Assembly: GCF_019175285.1 (NCBI RefSeq)
Contig: NC_056529.1
Span: 17,637,905-17,701,904 of the forward strand
From: Sceloporus undulatus
Lineage: Eukaryota > Chordata > Lepidosauria > Squamata > Phrynosomatidae
Direction: 5' to 3'
Length of the DNA: 64,000 bases
Positions 41,515 through 53,364 of this stretch are shown piece by piece. Under the pieces are notes generated by a model. The model searched no databases. It saw only the letters and a list, made by a program, of their open reading frames with translations, and had not been told where the DNA came from. The first letter of the stretch is position 1; each line of letters starts with the position of its first letter. The position numbers and the translations under genes were made by a program.

Positions 41515-41790
41515 TGAAGAAGGGGAAATCTGTTCGGTCTTTGGTGTCAAACGGAGTCCAGATCCGCAAGAACTAGCACAGAAGAAACAAGAATTTTCTT
41601 CTAATGTTCGATCAAAGTTAATAGTATTAGTTTTGCTCATGTCCTCTGGGGCAGCATAGAACAAACCTACACCCTCCTCTCTGTGATAGCCCTTGAAATA
41701 TTTAAAGAGTGCAATTATATCCTCCCTCAATTTTCTCTTCACCAGGCTGAGCATGCCCATCTTCCTGAACCTTCCCGCATATGTTTTGTT
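41515..41790 (-). mobile_element. Old CR1 fragment
   Basis: The minus strand reads GMLSLVKRKLREDIIALFKY, close to the CR1 [20 protein letters not shown] block but diverged. Confidence 0.7.
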
Positions 41791-41834
41791 CTCTATGCAT
41801 CCCGATGGCAGGGACTTGGAGGTCGTTCATTCAT

Positions 41835-41882
41835 AGGGTCACCATCAGCTGAAGCTGACTTAATGGCATTTAATAACAAGCA
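41835..41882 (+). mobile_element. S1/Bov-B-like tail fragment
   Basis: AGGGTCACCATCAGCTGAAG, CTGACTTAATGGCA and TAATAACAAG. Confidence 0.5.
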
Positions 41883-42760
41883 TCTGGAGCTGTAGTGATC
41901 AAGGTAAAAGGAGATCCCTCCCTTGGAGTCTGAGGAGCAAAAAGAAAGATAGTTACACTGCTAGGGAAAAGGAAAATTAATTTGATACCTGTTGGCTATT
42001 TCCAGATCTGTCGTGTGCTTTCTGCTTTTTAGGATCTGCCTAGATTCTGGGAATTTAAGATGGTGTTTGTCTCTCTAGTTCCTTCCCCTGCATCAGGATA
42101 GCAGTTAATAAATGTCATTAATGTCTGCGGGATCATTCACCAGGGATCTTTTCGGAAGAGTAATCACCATGTTGAGAAGTACTTTCTCATTATGGGTAAT
42201 GGGATGATGAGCTGAAAAATGATCTCAGGCACTTATGCGTCTAAAAGCTCTCAGTCTGAATAAGCTGCGATAATTCAGAGATAATACCTGCAAAAGAAAT
42301 AATGAATTTAGTAAAATGGCCATTTACTTCCTGAATGACATGATCAGTCACAGATTTTTTGAGGTGTGCATTTTAAAAAAAAACCCTGAATATATTTGTG
42401 GGGGAGACACTGTTATGAAGCTGGTTTTGACAGGAACAAGGACAGTAAGACGTTATTGATGATCTGAATATATCAATCACATTTTTTAAGGATCTTACCT
42501 AACCTAAAAAAGTATCTCCATTAATCAATCATCAAATACAACCTTCTTATTTTCTTCCAAATATAATTATGGCTTAAGGAGATTCAGGAGAAATATCAGG
42601 ATATCTCCATCTAGGGATGGGTAAGAATGTCATTTTATTGATTTTTAATAGGGTATCGGGTTTTTTTACAGGAGGGAAATAACTTGAGGCATCCTCGCTG
42701 TTTATAATCAAACATGGGAGAAACAGATTTGATCGTTATTAAATGCCATCAAGATAATTT
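41883..42760. other. Single-copy sequence
   Basis: 42090-42560 appears repeat-free and AT-rich. No gene. Confidence 0.35.
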
Positions 42761-42764
42761 CAGT

Positions 42765-43015
42765 AATTAATAAGAATGGAGATTGCAGCCAAGAAATCAG
42801 GAGACGACTAGGACTTGGAAGGGAAGCTATGAAGAAGCTAGTCAAGATCCTGAAGTGTAAAGAGATATCATTGACTTCTACCAATCTCATGGACAACTAA
42901 ATAGACAAACAAATCTGCCATAGAGTAAATCAAGCCTGAACTCTTCCCTAGATGACTAAACTGAGACAACTGTCATACTTTGGACATATCATGAGAAGAC
43001 AGATTTGGATCCAAA
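42765..43015 (+). mobile_element. Bov-B/RTE LINE fragment
   Basis: GAAATCAGGAGACGACTAGG, CTATGAAGAAGCTAGTCAAG and CATACTTTGGACATATCATG match the Bov-B ORF C-terminal region (QEIRRRLGLG...; YFGHIMRR). 5' truncated. Confidence 0.75.
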
Positions 43016-43221
43016 TCTTCATGTTAATGTGAACTATAGTAGAGCTGTCATCTAAAAGACTACTTATGTGTTGTCTTATTACTCAACAATTTATTCAATG
43101 GGTTTGTTCTAGTTGGGATTAACCAATATGATTCACTTCTCAGATATCTAGCCCCGGGATGTAACTGTCAAAAACTTTGATACTTGAAGCTGAATTAGGG
43201 TTGTCACCACTCCCAAGCCCA

Positions 43222-43338
43222 CAAAAAACCATCTGTCAAGTATGCTTTAATTGAGAGTTCCTGCATGGCAGGGGTTTGGACTGGATGGCCCTTATGGTCT
43301 CTTCCAACTCTACGATTCTATGATTCTATGATTCTAGC
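43222..43338 (+). mobile_element. CR1 3' tip
   Basis: GAGAGTTCCTGCATGGCAGG to three copies of TATGATTC. Confidence 0.85.
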
Positions 43339-43421
43339 TGTGAAGGATGCACATACCTGTTGAACCTGACCAAGTGCTGGTGACTGTAGCGTAGCCTTCT
43401 CTGCCCAAAGAGTGCTGGTGC

Positions 43422-43516
43422 GTCCCAACACTACAAATCCCAAGATTCTATAGGATGGAGCCATGACAGTAAAAGTGCTGTCAGACCGCATTATTTCTGT
43501 ATGTAGATGCACCCAA
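43422..43516. mobile_element. P1 MITE right half
   Basis: CACTACAAATCCCAAGATTC to TTATTTCTGTATGTAGATGC. Confidence 0.7.
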
Positions 43517-43849
43517 GGATTAGATAACCTGCAGCTGTAGCAATACTTCAACTGACTGTACCTTCTTCACAAACAGGATCAAAAACGTTCACCCGTTTTC
43601 AGGAGCCCTTTGTTCTTTGGTGTGGAAAAATACGGTGGTAGCAGCTACCAGAGGTTGGTGGGTTGACGAACTTACTCTGGCATTTAGTCTAAGTTTCAAA
43701 GGAACCAGTGGGTTTTGGGTTTTTTGGTTTAGCCACTTCGGTAGCTTACTTAAACTCTGGAAGCAGTTTGACTTAACTCAATGACATGGAAACCACCAAG
43801 TGGCACCAGATAACTACTCTTGCAGAAATGCCTTCCAACCCTCATAGAA

Positions 43850-44140
43850 CCTATTAAAACACAACATCAAAAGATAGCATTGGAAGGAACTTCCAGTCCA
43901 ACCCTTTGCCCCACAGAAGTCCACAGTTAAAGTGCCTGTGAGAGGAGGACATCCAGCATATGTTTAAAAACCTCCATTGAAGGAGTGTCCACCATCTTCT
44001 GACATGTTCTGCTATCCTGCTGCTGTCACCATCATGAACTTCTTCCTCGTATTGAGTGAGAATCTCCATTCTTACTATTGTTTTAGGTCCAATCCTATGG
44101 AGTAGCCAAAAACAAACACACCCCATCATCTCCTTGACAA
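43850..44140 (-). mobile_element. CR1 3' end, older subfamily
   Basis: AGCATTGGAAGGAACTTCCA, AAAACCTCCATTGAAGGAGT, CTTCTTCCTCGTATTGAGTG and AATCCTATGGAGTAGCC follow the CR1 layout but differ from the younger copies throughout. Confidence 0.75.
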
Positions 44141-45092
44141 AATGAGGCTTACTCTATGCAATCCTTTAGAACCAGTTTGAAGTCTTCCCTATCACCAAAC
44201 CCCTTAAGAGTCCCTCGTATCAGTGCTTATTTGGCGTTTTCATAACTTTCCAAATGGTTCTTGACGGCAACCATTCCTTTGTCAGTTGTTAGCTGGTGGC
44301 AAAACGTTTCCCCTTTTTGTGCTCCTAATAATATATTTTGTATCTTATTCAGTTCTATCACACCAACTGCTTTTGCTTGGCTATTAAAAAGAAAAGGGGA
44401 CAAACACACACGATGCAAATTTCATTCCCAAGAGAGCCACAAAACCCACTAATCCAACTTGGGGTTTATTTGTCTATTGACTACGGATTGGTTTTGAGCA
44501 TGGCAGAAGCCCCTAGAGCTTCAAACAGGATTAGAGAACAACAAAAGAAGCATTTATTTCAACTAGGATGTTAATTCGAGGCTTTATTTGACTTGTATAG
44601 CTGAATAGTTGGACATCTGGCTTAATTTTTGACATCCACAAGCTCTGAAAATATTGTTAATCTTTAAAATCAATATCGCATTTAGGGGATTGCTGGCATG
44701 GTCCTTTGTTTGCAGCTATCAGTTCTTCCGTGCGCCATTTCACAAGTCATTTAACCTCGTACCAGAAAAAAGAAACTGATTCTTTTTCCATTGATCATTC
44801 CTGGGGACCCATATACTCATTACGCTTTAAATTATGTTATCCTTTCTATTTACTCAGATATCACTCAAGGTTTTAGGGGAGCCATGCTCTACTGAGACTT
44901 CAAATAACTAGGAGGAAAGTGCTAGTACAAAACAACAGGTGAATTACATGGATTGTAAAATTACAAAAATAATAGGGTTGAATGGGAACCCAAGGGTCAT
45001 CTAGTATTGCCTCCTGGCAATATACTAAACTATCTTTGAGAGATAAGTGTGGAAGAGGAAGGGAACACTCAGATGGCTCCACTTGCGCTAGC
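44141..45092. other. Single-copy sequence
   Basis: No gene or repeat recognised; short frames only. Confidence 0.35.
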
Positions 45093-45093
45093 T

Positions 45094-45320
45094 TAGTGTA
45101 CACTGCAGAAATAAAGCAGTCGGACACTACTTTAACTGCCATGACTCAGTGATATCGAATTAGGGGATTTGTAGTTTTGTGAGCTATTTATCCTTCTTTG
45201 TCAGAGAGCTCTGGTGCTCCCCAAAGCTACAAATCCACCATTTCCATAGCATTGAGCATTGGGCCATGGAAGTTAAAATAGCGTCGAACTGATTTACTTC
45301 TGCAGCATGACAGCAGCCCT
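45094..45320. mobile_element. P1 MITE, complete
   Basis: CACTGCAGAAATAAAGCAGT to TTACTTCTGCAGCATGACAG; GTCAGAGAGCTCTGGTGCTC at the centre. Confidence 0.8.
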
Positions 45321-45657
45321 TGAAAAAGGTATGCATCAAGAAGATGTAGAAAATGATACACCAAGCATATATCATCCCTCATGGATATGTGAATGTTAAG
45401 GGCTGTTTCATACCAAGGTACAACGTCTGCATTGTTTACATGCAAGGAGTTTTTAGAAGGCCAGTATCAATGCCTACCCTGGACCGATAACCTAAACATC
45501 TGCTAGCAATGTTTGTTGGACAGAAGGTTACCTCAGCATATGGACAATGTATGGATTACTTTGCAACTTTTAGAATACTGGAGTGTATGAACACTAAACT
45601 AAGGGCTCCAGTCTGTTCAGATTATGGTTTGTTGTTTCAATAAAGCTGGATCTTTGG

Positions 45658-46312
45658 TCTACATGTGAAAGGGATCTAGGAGTCCAAGTAGACCACAAGT
45701 TGAACATGAGTCAACAGTGTGATGCAGCAGCTAACAAGGCCAATGTGATTTTAGATTGCATCAATAGAAGTATAGTGTCTAGATCAAGGGAAGTAATAGG
45801 GCCACTCTATTCTGCTTTGGTCAGTCCCCACCTGGAATACAGTTCTGGGCACCACAATTCAAAAAGGACGTTGAGAAACTGGAGCATGTCCAAAGAAGGG
45901 TGACCAAAATGGCGAAGGGTCTGGAAACCATGCCCTATGAGGAACAACTAAGGGAGCTGGGAATGTTTAGCCTGTAGAAGAGAAGGTTAAGAAGTGATAT
46001 GATAGCCCTGTTTAAATATTTGAAGAGATGTCATGTTGAGGAGGGAGCAAGCTTGTTTTCTGCTGCTCCAGAGACTAGGACCCAGAGCAATGGATGCAAG
46101 CTACAGCAAAAGAGATTCCAGCTCAGCATTAGGAGGAACTTCCTGACAGTTTGTTCGACAGTGGAACAAACTCCTTCCTCAGAGTGTAGTGGAGTCTCCT
46201 TCCTTAGAGGTCTTTAAGCAGAGGCTGGATGGCCATCTGTCAGGGATGCTTTGATTGAGAGTTTCTGCATGGCAGAAGGGTGTTGGACTGGATGGCGCTT
46301 GTGGTCTCTTCC
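45658..46312 (+). mobile_element. CR1 LINE 3' end
   Basis: The plus strand encodes [40 protein letters not shown] and [20 protein letters not shown]. The 3' repeat is degraded. The frame is broken. Confidence 0.92.
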
Positions 46313-46802
46313 CTTATTAGCTTAGGGAATGCTAGTTCATTGATAAGTGGTATAGAAATGTACTTGCTATTGCTATTGCTATTGTAATTCTAAGTGCTCA
46401 ACTGAAGTTTTACTTCAGCACTTTCTTATATGTATACTTGAGTTTCAGAACTTGGAAAAGTTGCTGTTTTGGAAGCATATGTCTCAGAGTGCCCCCAGCC
46501 AGTCTGGCCAGGTAAAATATGATGTGTGGCATCATGGTTTGAGCATTGGTCTACTAATGACCAAAGTCAAAAAGTACTTCCTTTGGAACTGTTGGTATCA
46601 TTCAGCAGAATTCTTTGTATTTTTATTTCCACTTGTATGCTTTAAAAAAAAAATCTATCCCATTCTTTGATATATAAAATCACTGGAAAATAAAATAATC
46701 ACAGCCAAAAACACCCATATCATATTTTCTATGTATGGATGTGAAAGCCAAACATTTGATGAAAGCAGATAGGGAAAACAAATAAGTGCATTTGAAATAT
46801 GG
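46313..46802. other. Single-copy sequence
   Basis: Contains a weak S1 head-like piece (46520-46570, GTTTGAGCATTGGTCTACTA). No gene. Confidence 0.35.
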
Positions 46803-46945
46803 TGCTGAACTGCCATGGATCAATGCTATGGAATCCTGGGGTTTGTAGTTTGTTGTGACACTAGAGCTCTCTGACAGAGGAAGCTAAATGTCTCACAAAA
46901 CTACAAATCCCAGAATTCCATAGCATCAAGTCATTCTCAGTAGTT
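46803..46945. mobile_element. P1 MITE, outer ends lost
   Basis: GCTATGGAATCCTGGGGTTT, GAGCTCTCTGACAGAGGAAG and AATCCCAGAATTCCATAGCA. Confidence 0.75.
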
Positions 46946-47407
46946 GCTCTGCTCAGGTCTTGCAGGTTCAGGCCTGTGACCTCTCTCACTGAGGCATGTG
47001 TTCTTCCTCTCTTTCTACTGCCTTCTGCCTATCATCTATCTCTACATCCATCCATCTATCCATTCATCTCCTACTCATCCTGAAGATTGTGCCAGTTTCT
47101 CTTTGGAAACAAAATGGGACTGATCATGTTGGATATACTGGGGAAATAAAGTGAGCCAGAATCAATGCATGGAGATGCAAGTATACAGTAGATAAGATAC
47201 CGATATTAGGCCAAAATCAATGCGTGGAGATGCATGTTTACAGGGGAGGCATGCTTTGCAATTAAAGCATGAATAAATATGCCGAAGCTTTTAGAGATCA
47301 ATATAGAGCTGAAGGAAAAAAGCATTTCAGCGGTGTCTCTATAGTAATTAAGAATGACCTCCTTGTCAACTTGAGTATAACAAGGTGGTAAAACACAAAA
47401 GGAATAA

Positions 47408-47802
47408 CATGCTGTTATGTACTATCAAGCTGACTTTGACTTATAGTGCCCTAGGAATGGGATACTTTCAAAAAGCCCTATTATAAATAGTCCTGCTCAG
47501 GTCTTGCAAATTCAGAGCCATGGATATCCTGAGCAAGTCAATGTGGGCTTCCACTTTTGCTATTGCCTTTCACTTTACCAAACACTGTCTTTCCAAAGAA
47601 TCATGTCCTCTGATGATATGTCCAAAGTACAACAGCCTCTCTAGGGAGAGCTCAGGCTCAGGCTTTTTATGCTCTAGGACCCATTTATTTGTCTTTTTGG
47701 CAGCCCCTAGTATCAGCAGAACTCTCCTCCAGCAGCACATTTCAAATGCTCTTATTTGTTTTCCCTATCTGCTTTCATCAAATTTTCAGCTTTCACATCC
47801 AT
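47408..47802 (-). mobile_element. Bov-B/RTE LINE fragment, left piece
   Basis: Reverse Bov-B: AAGCTGACTTTGACTTATAG, CAGAGCCATGGATATCCTGA, CTTTACCAAACACTGTCTTT and GATATGTCCAAAGTACAACA. It ends where a CR1 begins (47803). Confidence 0.85.
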
Positions 47803-48128
47803 ATAGAATCATAGAATCATAGAGTTGGAAGAGACCGCAAGGGCCATCCAGTCCAACCCCCTGCCATGCAGGAAATCCAGATCAAAGCATCCCCGACAGA
47901 TGGCCATCCAGCCTCCGTTTGAAGACCTCCAAGGAGGGAGACTCCATTACACTCTGAGGAAGGAGTGTGTTCCACTGTCAAACAGCCCTTACTCTCAGGT
48001 GGAATCTGAGGTGGAATCTCTTTTCCTGAAGCTTGCATCCATTGCTCTGGGTCCTAGTTTCTGGAGCAGCAGAAAACAAGCTTGCTCCCTCCTCAATATG
48101 ACATCCCTTCAAATGTTTAAACAGGGCT
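47803..48128 (-). mobile_element. CR1 3' end between two Bov-B pieces
   Basis: AGAATCATAGAATCATAGAG to CAAATGTTTAAACAGGGCTG. An internal stretch is duplicated (GGTGGAATCTGA at about 47999). Confidence 0.9.
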
Positions 48129-48164
48129 GACTGTGATTATTTTATTTTATTTTCCATTGATTTT

Positions 48165-48325
48165 ATATCTCAAAGAATGGGTTAGATGCATAAATGGCAT
48201 CCTCACCACTCTTCTCCAGCGCATCTCAAATGAGCTGATTTTCATCCTATCAGCTTTCTTAACTGTCCAGCTCTCACATCCATGCATGGTAATAGGGAAT
48301 GCAATTGCTTGTACATTATGTTGTG
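48165..48325 (-). mobile_element. Bov-B/RTE LINE fragment, right piece
   Basis: CTTCTCCAGCGCATCTCAAA, GAGCTGATTTTCATCCTATC and CTCTCACATCCATGCATGGT. This overlaps in content with the end of the left piece (47720-47800), so it is a second copy or a duplication and not a simple continuation. Confidence 0.8.
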
Positions 48326-49440
48326 TTATGTTTGTTATGCATACGTTAGGGACAGATGCACATGCAATTTTCATTTCTGTATGTGTATGCTCCAGCATGG
48401 CACTATCTTTTCACAGGGATTAGATTGGATGCTCCTGTGAGCAAGAGGCTATAGTGATGATAGCAGTGATGTGGGTAGGGTTTCCCATATTAGACAAGCT
48501 TTTTGCTGAGAAGCCAGACTAAATGTGCCAAACAGCTACTGGATGGCAGCAGTTGTAGGGAGCGACATTGACAAAGGCTCTCTCAGAAACAATGGCAACA
48601 AATTTTACGATGTGACAAGCCAAAATGAGACAAGGGATAATGCCAGAAGATAACATTCCCAGGTTGGAAGGCACTCAAGAAGCTCCTGGGGTGCAGCAGA
48701 AGACAACCATGTGTAGACCTGTAGCTAATGATGCAACTGGACTCTAACCAAAAGGATGTTCAGCTGCTGACATGCTCAGAGGTGCAAGGAAAGTCAGAAG
48801 CTGCACAACATGTATTATAGGAACATGGAATGAGAGAACCATGAATCAGAAAAAACTAAGCATAGTCAAACAAGAAATGGAACACATAAACATTGCAATA
48901 CTTTGAGTGAGCAAAAGTAAACAGGAAAGGGTCATTCTGAGTAAGATAATTATACAGTGTTTTATTCAGGAATTGAAAATCTAAGAAACCAGCTGTGGGA
49001 ACCACACTTTGCCCACCCCTGAATAAGTGGGAATAAATGAGAAAGGAAACCAATTTTTCCTTAGCTCTGGTCACCACCTAACAGCAATCTACAAATACAT
49101 TGTTCAAAGCCTCACCAGTGTAATAAATATTCCCACCAAACCTTTTAGCTGCAAAAAGGACTGTGTATATTTCAGCGATCTGACTGCTTGGGACTTTGGG
49201 GAAATAGAAATTGCCGAGGTTTTCATCTTCAAAGGAGGCGCTTGGGTGTCGAGAGGGGCGATGGCACATAAGCTGACTGCAGACAATGGACGGAACAAAG
49301 CAGCGCAGGCTTACGTCAGGTCGCATCATTAGGAGCATTTCCTCGACTGCTCGACAGCAATTGCAAGGACAGAAATAATAAAAGGTCGGGGGAAGCTTTT
49401 GACAGGGTGTGAAAGAAAGAACAAATTGTGATGGGAGAAC
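48326..49440. other. Single-copy sequence
   Basis: 49080-49380 has overlapping frames on both strands and several CpG pairs but no nameable protein. A 20-base A-run follows at 49441-49460. Confidence 0.35.
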
Positions 49441-49460
49441 AAAAAAAAAAAAAAAAAAAA
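49441..49460. repeat. Poly(A) tract
   Basis: Uninterrupted A-run of 20; not clearly attached to a retroposon. Confidence 0.9.
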
Positions 49461-49890
49461 GATACATCAAACAACGCTGGGATTTATACCCAGCTAACCA
49501 TCAGGAGAGTGTCCTAATTGATTGAAGTGTCCCTTTCTAATTGCATGGGCCTGAACTCTTTGGTCTGTTCACTAATCTAACAGGGCTATGATGGCTATTA
49601 ATCTTATTAATGGAACGGGTCCAGCTGTTGCAATTTAGCTGTTCAGGTAGAATAGTGACTTCTTTCAGGAGATGGAGAACATAAGCGTAGCCCTGCTGGA
49701 TCAGATCTCCTCATTGGTTCAGTTCACCATCTAGGTCCCCATAGTCGCCAATTAGATGCCTCCAGGAAACCTACAGCTGTGGCATGGAAGCAATAGCCCC
49801 TTTTCTGTATTGCACCTCAATAAGCAGTGTTCAAAATTGGTGGTTCTCTGAAAGTGGTAGTTCCATTTAATCATTGATAATACCAGCCTG
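49461..49890. other. Single-copy sequence
   Basis: No gene or repeat recognised. Confidence 0.35.
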
Positions 49891-50076
49891 AATACACTAA
49901 AGGCACCAGATCCCATCTGATCTTGGAAGCTAAGCAAAACGAACTCTGCTTAGTACTTGGACTAGGAACCACTAACAGATAGCAGGTGCTGTAGGCTACA
50001 TTTCAGAGGAAGGAACTGTCAAAAACCACCTCTGAGTATTCCTTGCCTGAGAAAACCTTCTAAAATTCATAGGAGG
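49891..50076 (+). mobile_element. 5S rRNA-derived SINE, second copy
   Basis: GATCCCATCTGATCTTGGAA, GCTAAGCAAAACG, GCTTAGTACTTGG and GGTGCTGTAGGCTACATTTC, then the shared body TTTCAGAGGAAGGAACTG and CTGAGTATTCCTTGCCT. The tail is degraded. Confidence 0.88.
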
Positions 50077-50199
50077 GGGGTGTTAGCAGGAGGAATTAAC
50101 CATGTAATGCTATCAGCTTTGCAAAACCTGGATTCTGTGTAGAACAAATTAAATGAGCGTCTACAGCTTCATATAATGTTGGCATTGGCGGTCACAGGA

Positions 50200-50431
50200 A
50201 GCTGAGGCTGCATCTGCACTGCAGAAATAAAGCAGTTTGACACCACTTTAACTGTCATGGATCCATCCTATGGAGTCCTGGGATTTGTCATTTGTTCTGG
50301 CACCAGACCTGTCTGACAGTGAAATATAAAGATGTCACAAAATTACAAATCCTAGAATGCCATAGCATTGAGGCATGGGAGTTAACGTGGTATCAAACTG
50401 TATTAATTCTGCTGTGTAGATGCAGCCCAAG
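50200..50431. mobile_element. P1 MITE, complete
   Basis: GGCTGCATCTGCACTGCAGA to CTGTGTAGATGCAGCCC. One of the best copies for building a consensus. Confidence 0.88.
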
Positions 50432-51130
50432 TAGCCAATGTGAATACAGAATAGTTATGGATGTGTAAATCTCTCTCTCTCTCTCTTTCTCTCTGTGTAT
50501 GCATACTTGCACGCACACACACAGAGTTCGTGTTAAGAACTTAATAAATGAATTAGCAAAACATTTCATCTTCTGCCTTCTTCAGTTGCTCAGAATAAAA
50601 GTCTGCTGTGCAACGATCACTTTCATTTTGAGCAAGTGAAGATGGATGAAGGCAAAATGTTGTTGTTATTTTGCAAACTTATTACGTTCTGGTGTTTATA
50701 ACCATTCTGGGTTCCAGAACAAACTTGTCAGATATAAAATAAATATAATATAAAATTTAGCATATAAAAGACGAATGGCCTTCTTCTCAGTCATGCCTGA
50801 TTGACAAGGACAAACATGAGGTGGGAGTAAGGGATGTGTAAATATTTCTCTTCCATGTAGGTGGATGGTAAGACATTAAAGCAAGCCAGGGTTAAGGCTT
50901 TAAGATGTTTAAGGACCTCTAGGGCATAAAGATAATTGTGCATGACAAATGTTTTAACTATAAGTGCCATCTCCCAGATAAATGCATTCTTTACCTTGCA
51001 GAGGAGATGCGACAAATCTTACTTCTTTTATTTAAAGGGGCCTTTGCCACACATTCAAAACACAGACATCCGTACATATCCAATGGTTCCTTTAGAGTGT
51101 TCCTTCTGTTTCTCTCTGGGGCCCATTCAA
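50432..51130. other. Single-copy sequence
   Basis: CT and CA short repeats at 50470-50522. No gene. Confidence 0.35.
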
Positions 51131-51131
51131 A

Positions 51132-51335
51132 CTATACAAATGCAGTGCTATATTCCACATTAATTGCTGTTGAATGCTATGGCATGTAATTTGGGGAGGC
51201 ACTATAGCTCTCTGCCTGAGAATTCTCAATGTCCCTTGCTAAACTGGAAATCCCAGGATCCCATGGGATGTTGCTGTGGCATTTAGAATGGCATATAGCA
51301 CTGTAGTTGCAAAGTGTGAATGCGCCGCAGGATGA
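51132..51335. mobile_element. Palindromic MITE related to the 56715 element
   Basis: CAAATGCAGTGCTATATTCC and its inverse GGCATATAGCACTG, with CTCTGCCTGAGAATTCTCAA at the centre, a segment shared with the loop of the 56715 palindrome. Confidence 0.65.
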
Positions 51336-52090
51336 ATAAACAGCAGACTCTTACATTTGAACTGGAGAACAATGTGGGCTTTTTTTTTTTTGGCAGAGTG
51401 ACGGCGGTGAATGATGTAAACTGGACACATTTGTATTCCGAATGAGAGGATGACAAACTTTAGAAGCATTTCCCATCAGCGGGTTGAATCACGGTGTTCA
51501 GATCATACCTGAAACGAGGCCAATCTTTCATTTAATCCCTTCCACCACGAACCATCACTTTGCACTGGGCTGGAAAAGTAAGATGTTTTTGTTTCTTTTT
51601 AATAAAATAGAAATCAAAAGTTCAACATTGAACTGAAAGGGCGTCTAGTGGCACAGCATTCTTCTGTCCCCATCGACACCAGATAAGTGAAGCTGTCAGC
51701 CGGCCCCAATGAAGCAAAATCAATTTGTTTCTTGTTTTTCTCTCCTTTCTTTAAACAAACAAACAAACAAACAAACAATCTCTTGTATGGTCTTAATTTT
51801 CATGCACGCCTTTGGCTTTGACGGTTCGGTCACAAAATATTCAACAATTGAAATACTAATGGGGAATAAATTAACAGCGAGCAGGACAATTTCCAGGGCT
51901 GTGGTGCTTGGAACTGAACCCGGAATGACACTGATGGCAAGGCAGATGCACACTATAGATTTAATAGGATTTAATAGAATAGGAGTAAAGTCTGCAATGA
52001 AGTGTTGCAGCTCACGATTCCAGCCAGTTGATCTCACTTCCCTCTCATTCTGAACCCCAGCTATCATGCTGTCATGAATGAGTCCTCACT
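51336..52090. other. Single-copy sequence, candidate conserved block 51400-52070
   Basis: Repeat-free apart from an (AAAC)n at 51755-51778. Frames of 114 and 115 codons overlap on opposite strands at 51709-52067; neither matches a family I know. Confidence 0.35.
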
Positions 52091-52094
52091 AGGT

Positions 52095-52138
52095 TATTAT
52101 TATTATTATTAGTAGTAGTAGTATTAGTAGTAGTAGTA
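52095..52138. repeat. (ATT)n/(AGT)n microsatellite
   Basis: Imperfect trinucleotide repeat. Confidence 0.85.
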
Positions 52139-52227
52139 TCCCACTCTTTTGTCAAAACTGGGACTCAGAGCAGCTATTTCATCCACCACCTGAAAAGCTC
52201 AGTTTTATTCCTCTAATCCTGTGGATG

Positions 52228-52386
52228 AAAGCCGGCATGACATAGTGGTTTGAGTATTAGACTATGACTCTGGAGAGCAGGGTTCAAATTCCTGCTCATC
52301 CATTGAAACTCACTGGGTGACCTTGGGCAAGTCATACTCTCTCAGCCTCAGAGGAAGGCATTGCTGGCAAACAAACCTTGCCAAGA
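52228..52386 (+). mobile_element. S1 SINE, tail replaced by a CR1 tip
   Basis: GGCATGACATAGTGGTTTGA to AACAAACCTTGCCAAGA; the CR1 3' tip (GTATTCCTGCATGGCAGAAG) begins immediately after. Confidence 0.85.
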
Positions 52387-52456
52387 TTGTGTATTCCTGC
52401 ATGGCAGAAGGGGGCTGGAATGGATAGTCCTTGTCATCTCTTCCAACTCTATGATG
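52387..52456 (+). mobile_element. CR1 3' tip
   Basis: TTCCTGCATGGCAGAAGGGG and CATCTCTTCCAACTCTATGA. Confidence 0.75.
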
Positions 52457-52483
52457 CATTCAGCATCAACCACAGTTGCACAA

Positions 52484-52872
52484 GTTGCACAAATTATGAA
52501 ACGGTCTGTCAGAAGAGATCCAGAACATCAGAAATCTTGACAGCTCCAAAAGGGCTGTCAAGACGGATCTCTTCTGACAGGCTTTCCTTGAATAACCCAC
52601 CCGGTCTTCCATGGATACAGATCATCACAAAGAAAACCCAAACTGCCCATCCCCTTGTCTCTGACTGGCAGGATTTTTATTTTTATTTTAAATGTTTAAT
52701 TGTCTTAATTATTGATTGTTTAATAATATTTTAGTGTGGTAAAGTTGGGGGAGGGAGGGAATTAGCAGGATGTATTTTAACTGTACGCTGTGTTTTATCT
52801 GAAGTTGTGATCTGCCTTGATCCTACGGGAAAGGCGGAATATAAATAAATTATTATTATTATTATTATTATT
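52484..52872 (+). mobile_element. L2-like LINE 3' end
   Basis: GGATCTCTTCTGACAGGCTT encodes an R-S-L-L-T-G-F type motif of L2-like ORFs. The 3' end has GTGATCTGCCTTGATCC, GGCGGAATATAAATAAATTA and an ATT microsatellite. A perfect 16-base inverted repeat links 52506-52521 and 52565-52580. Confidence 0.7.
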
Positions 52873-53332
52873 CACACACTCAAAGTTTTCAAGGCAATGC
52901 TCTCACCTTGAGCTTCTTCCCCACATCATGAGGACCAGAGAAGAGGGGTGGGTTCTGAGACTCAGGACCATGTTCTGAGATCTGGGAACACTATCGAAGA
53001 GGGGGAATGTGACCCACAATCCTGGTTGGTGGCTCTTATGTCAGTGGATCAGTGAATCCGCTCCTAGTTTTGGATAGCTTTAAGGAACTATTCAAGGTGC
53101 TGAATGCAGTTTGAACATACAGTCCAGCATCTTGGATAATGCTTTTAAAACCTGGATTAAAGCATTGAGTGAATTTCCCATCCCAGCAACATGGGAGTCA
53201 CCAGCCACCACTGGTGGCGCATGGCAAATGGTGTGTGTGTGTGTGTGTGTGTGTGGGTGTGTTTGTGTAAAATTATCTGTCCATGACTCAAGTTGTTGAC
53301 ACCTGTCTCAATCCAAATCAAGGGTCTCCTGT

Positions 53333-53364
<32 letters not shown>

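Noticed and set aside
41040-41659. Cluster of overlapping 70-130 codon frames on both strands
   Set aside because: All lie in a GC-rich DNA element and an old CR1 piece; open by composition.
51709-52067. 114/115-codon frames on opposite strands
   Set aside because: No family match, no codon-like pattern, no splice context; more likely noncoding sequence with few stops.
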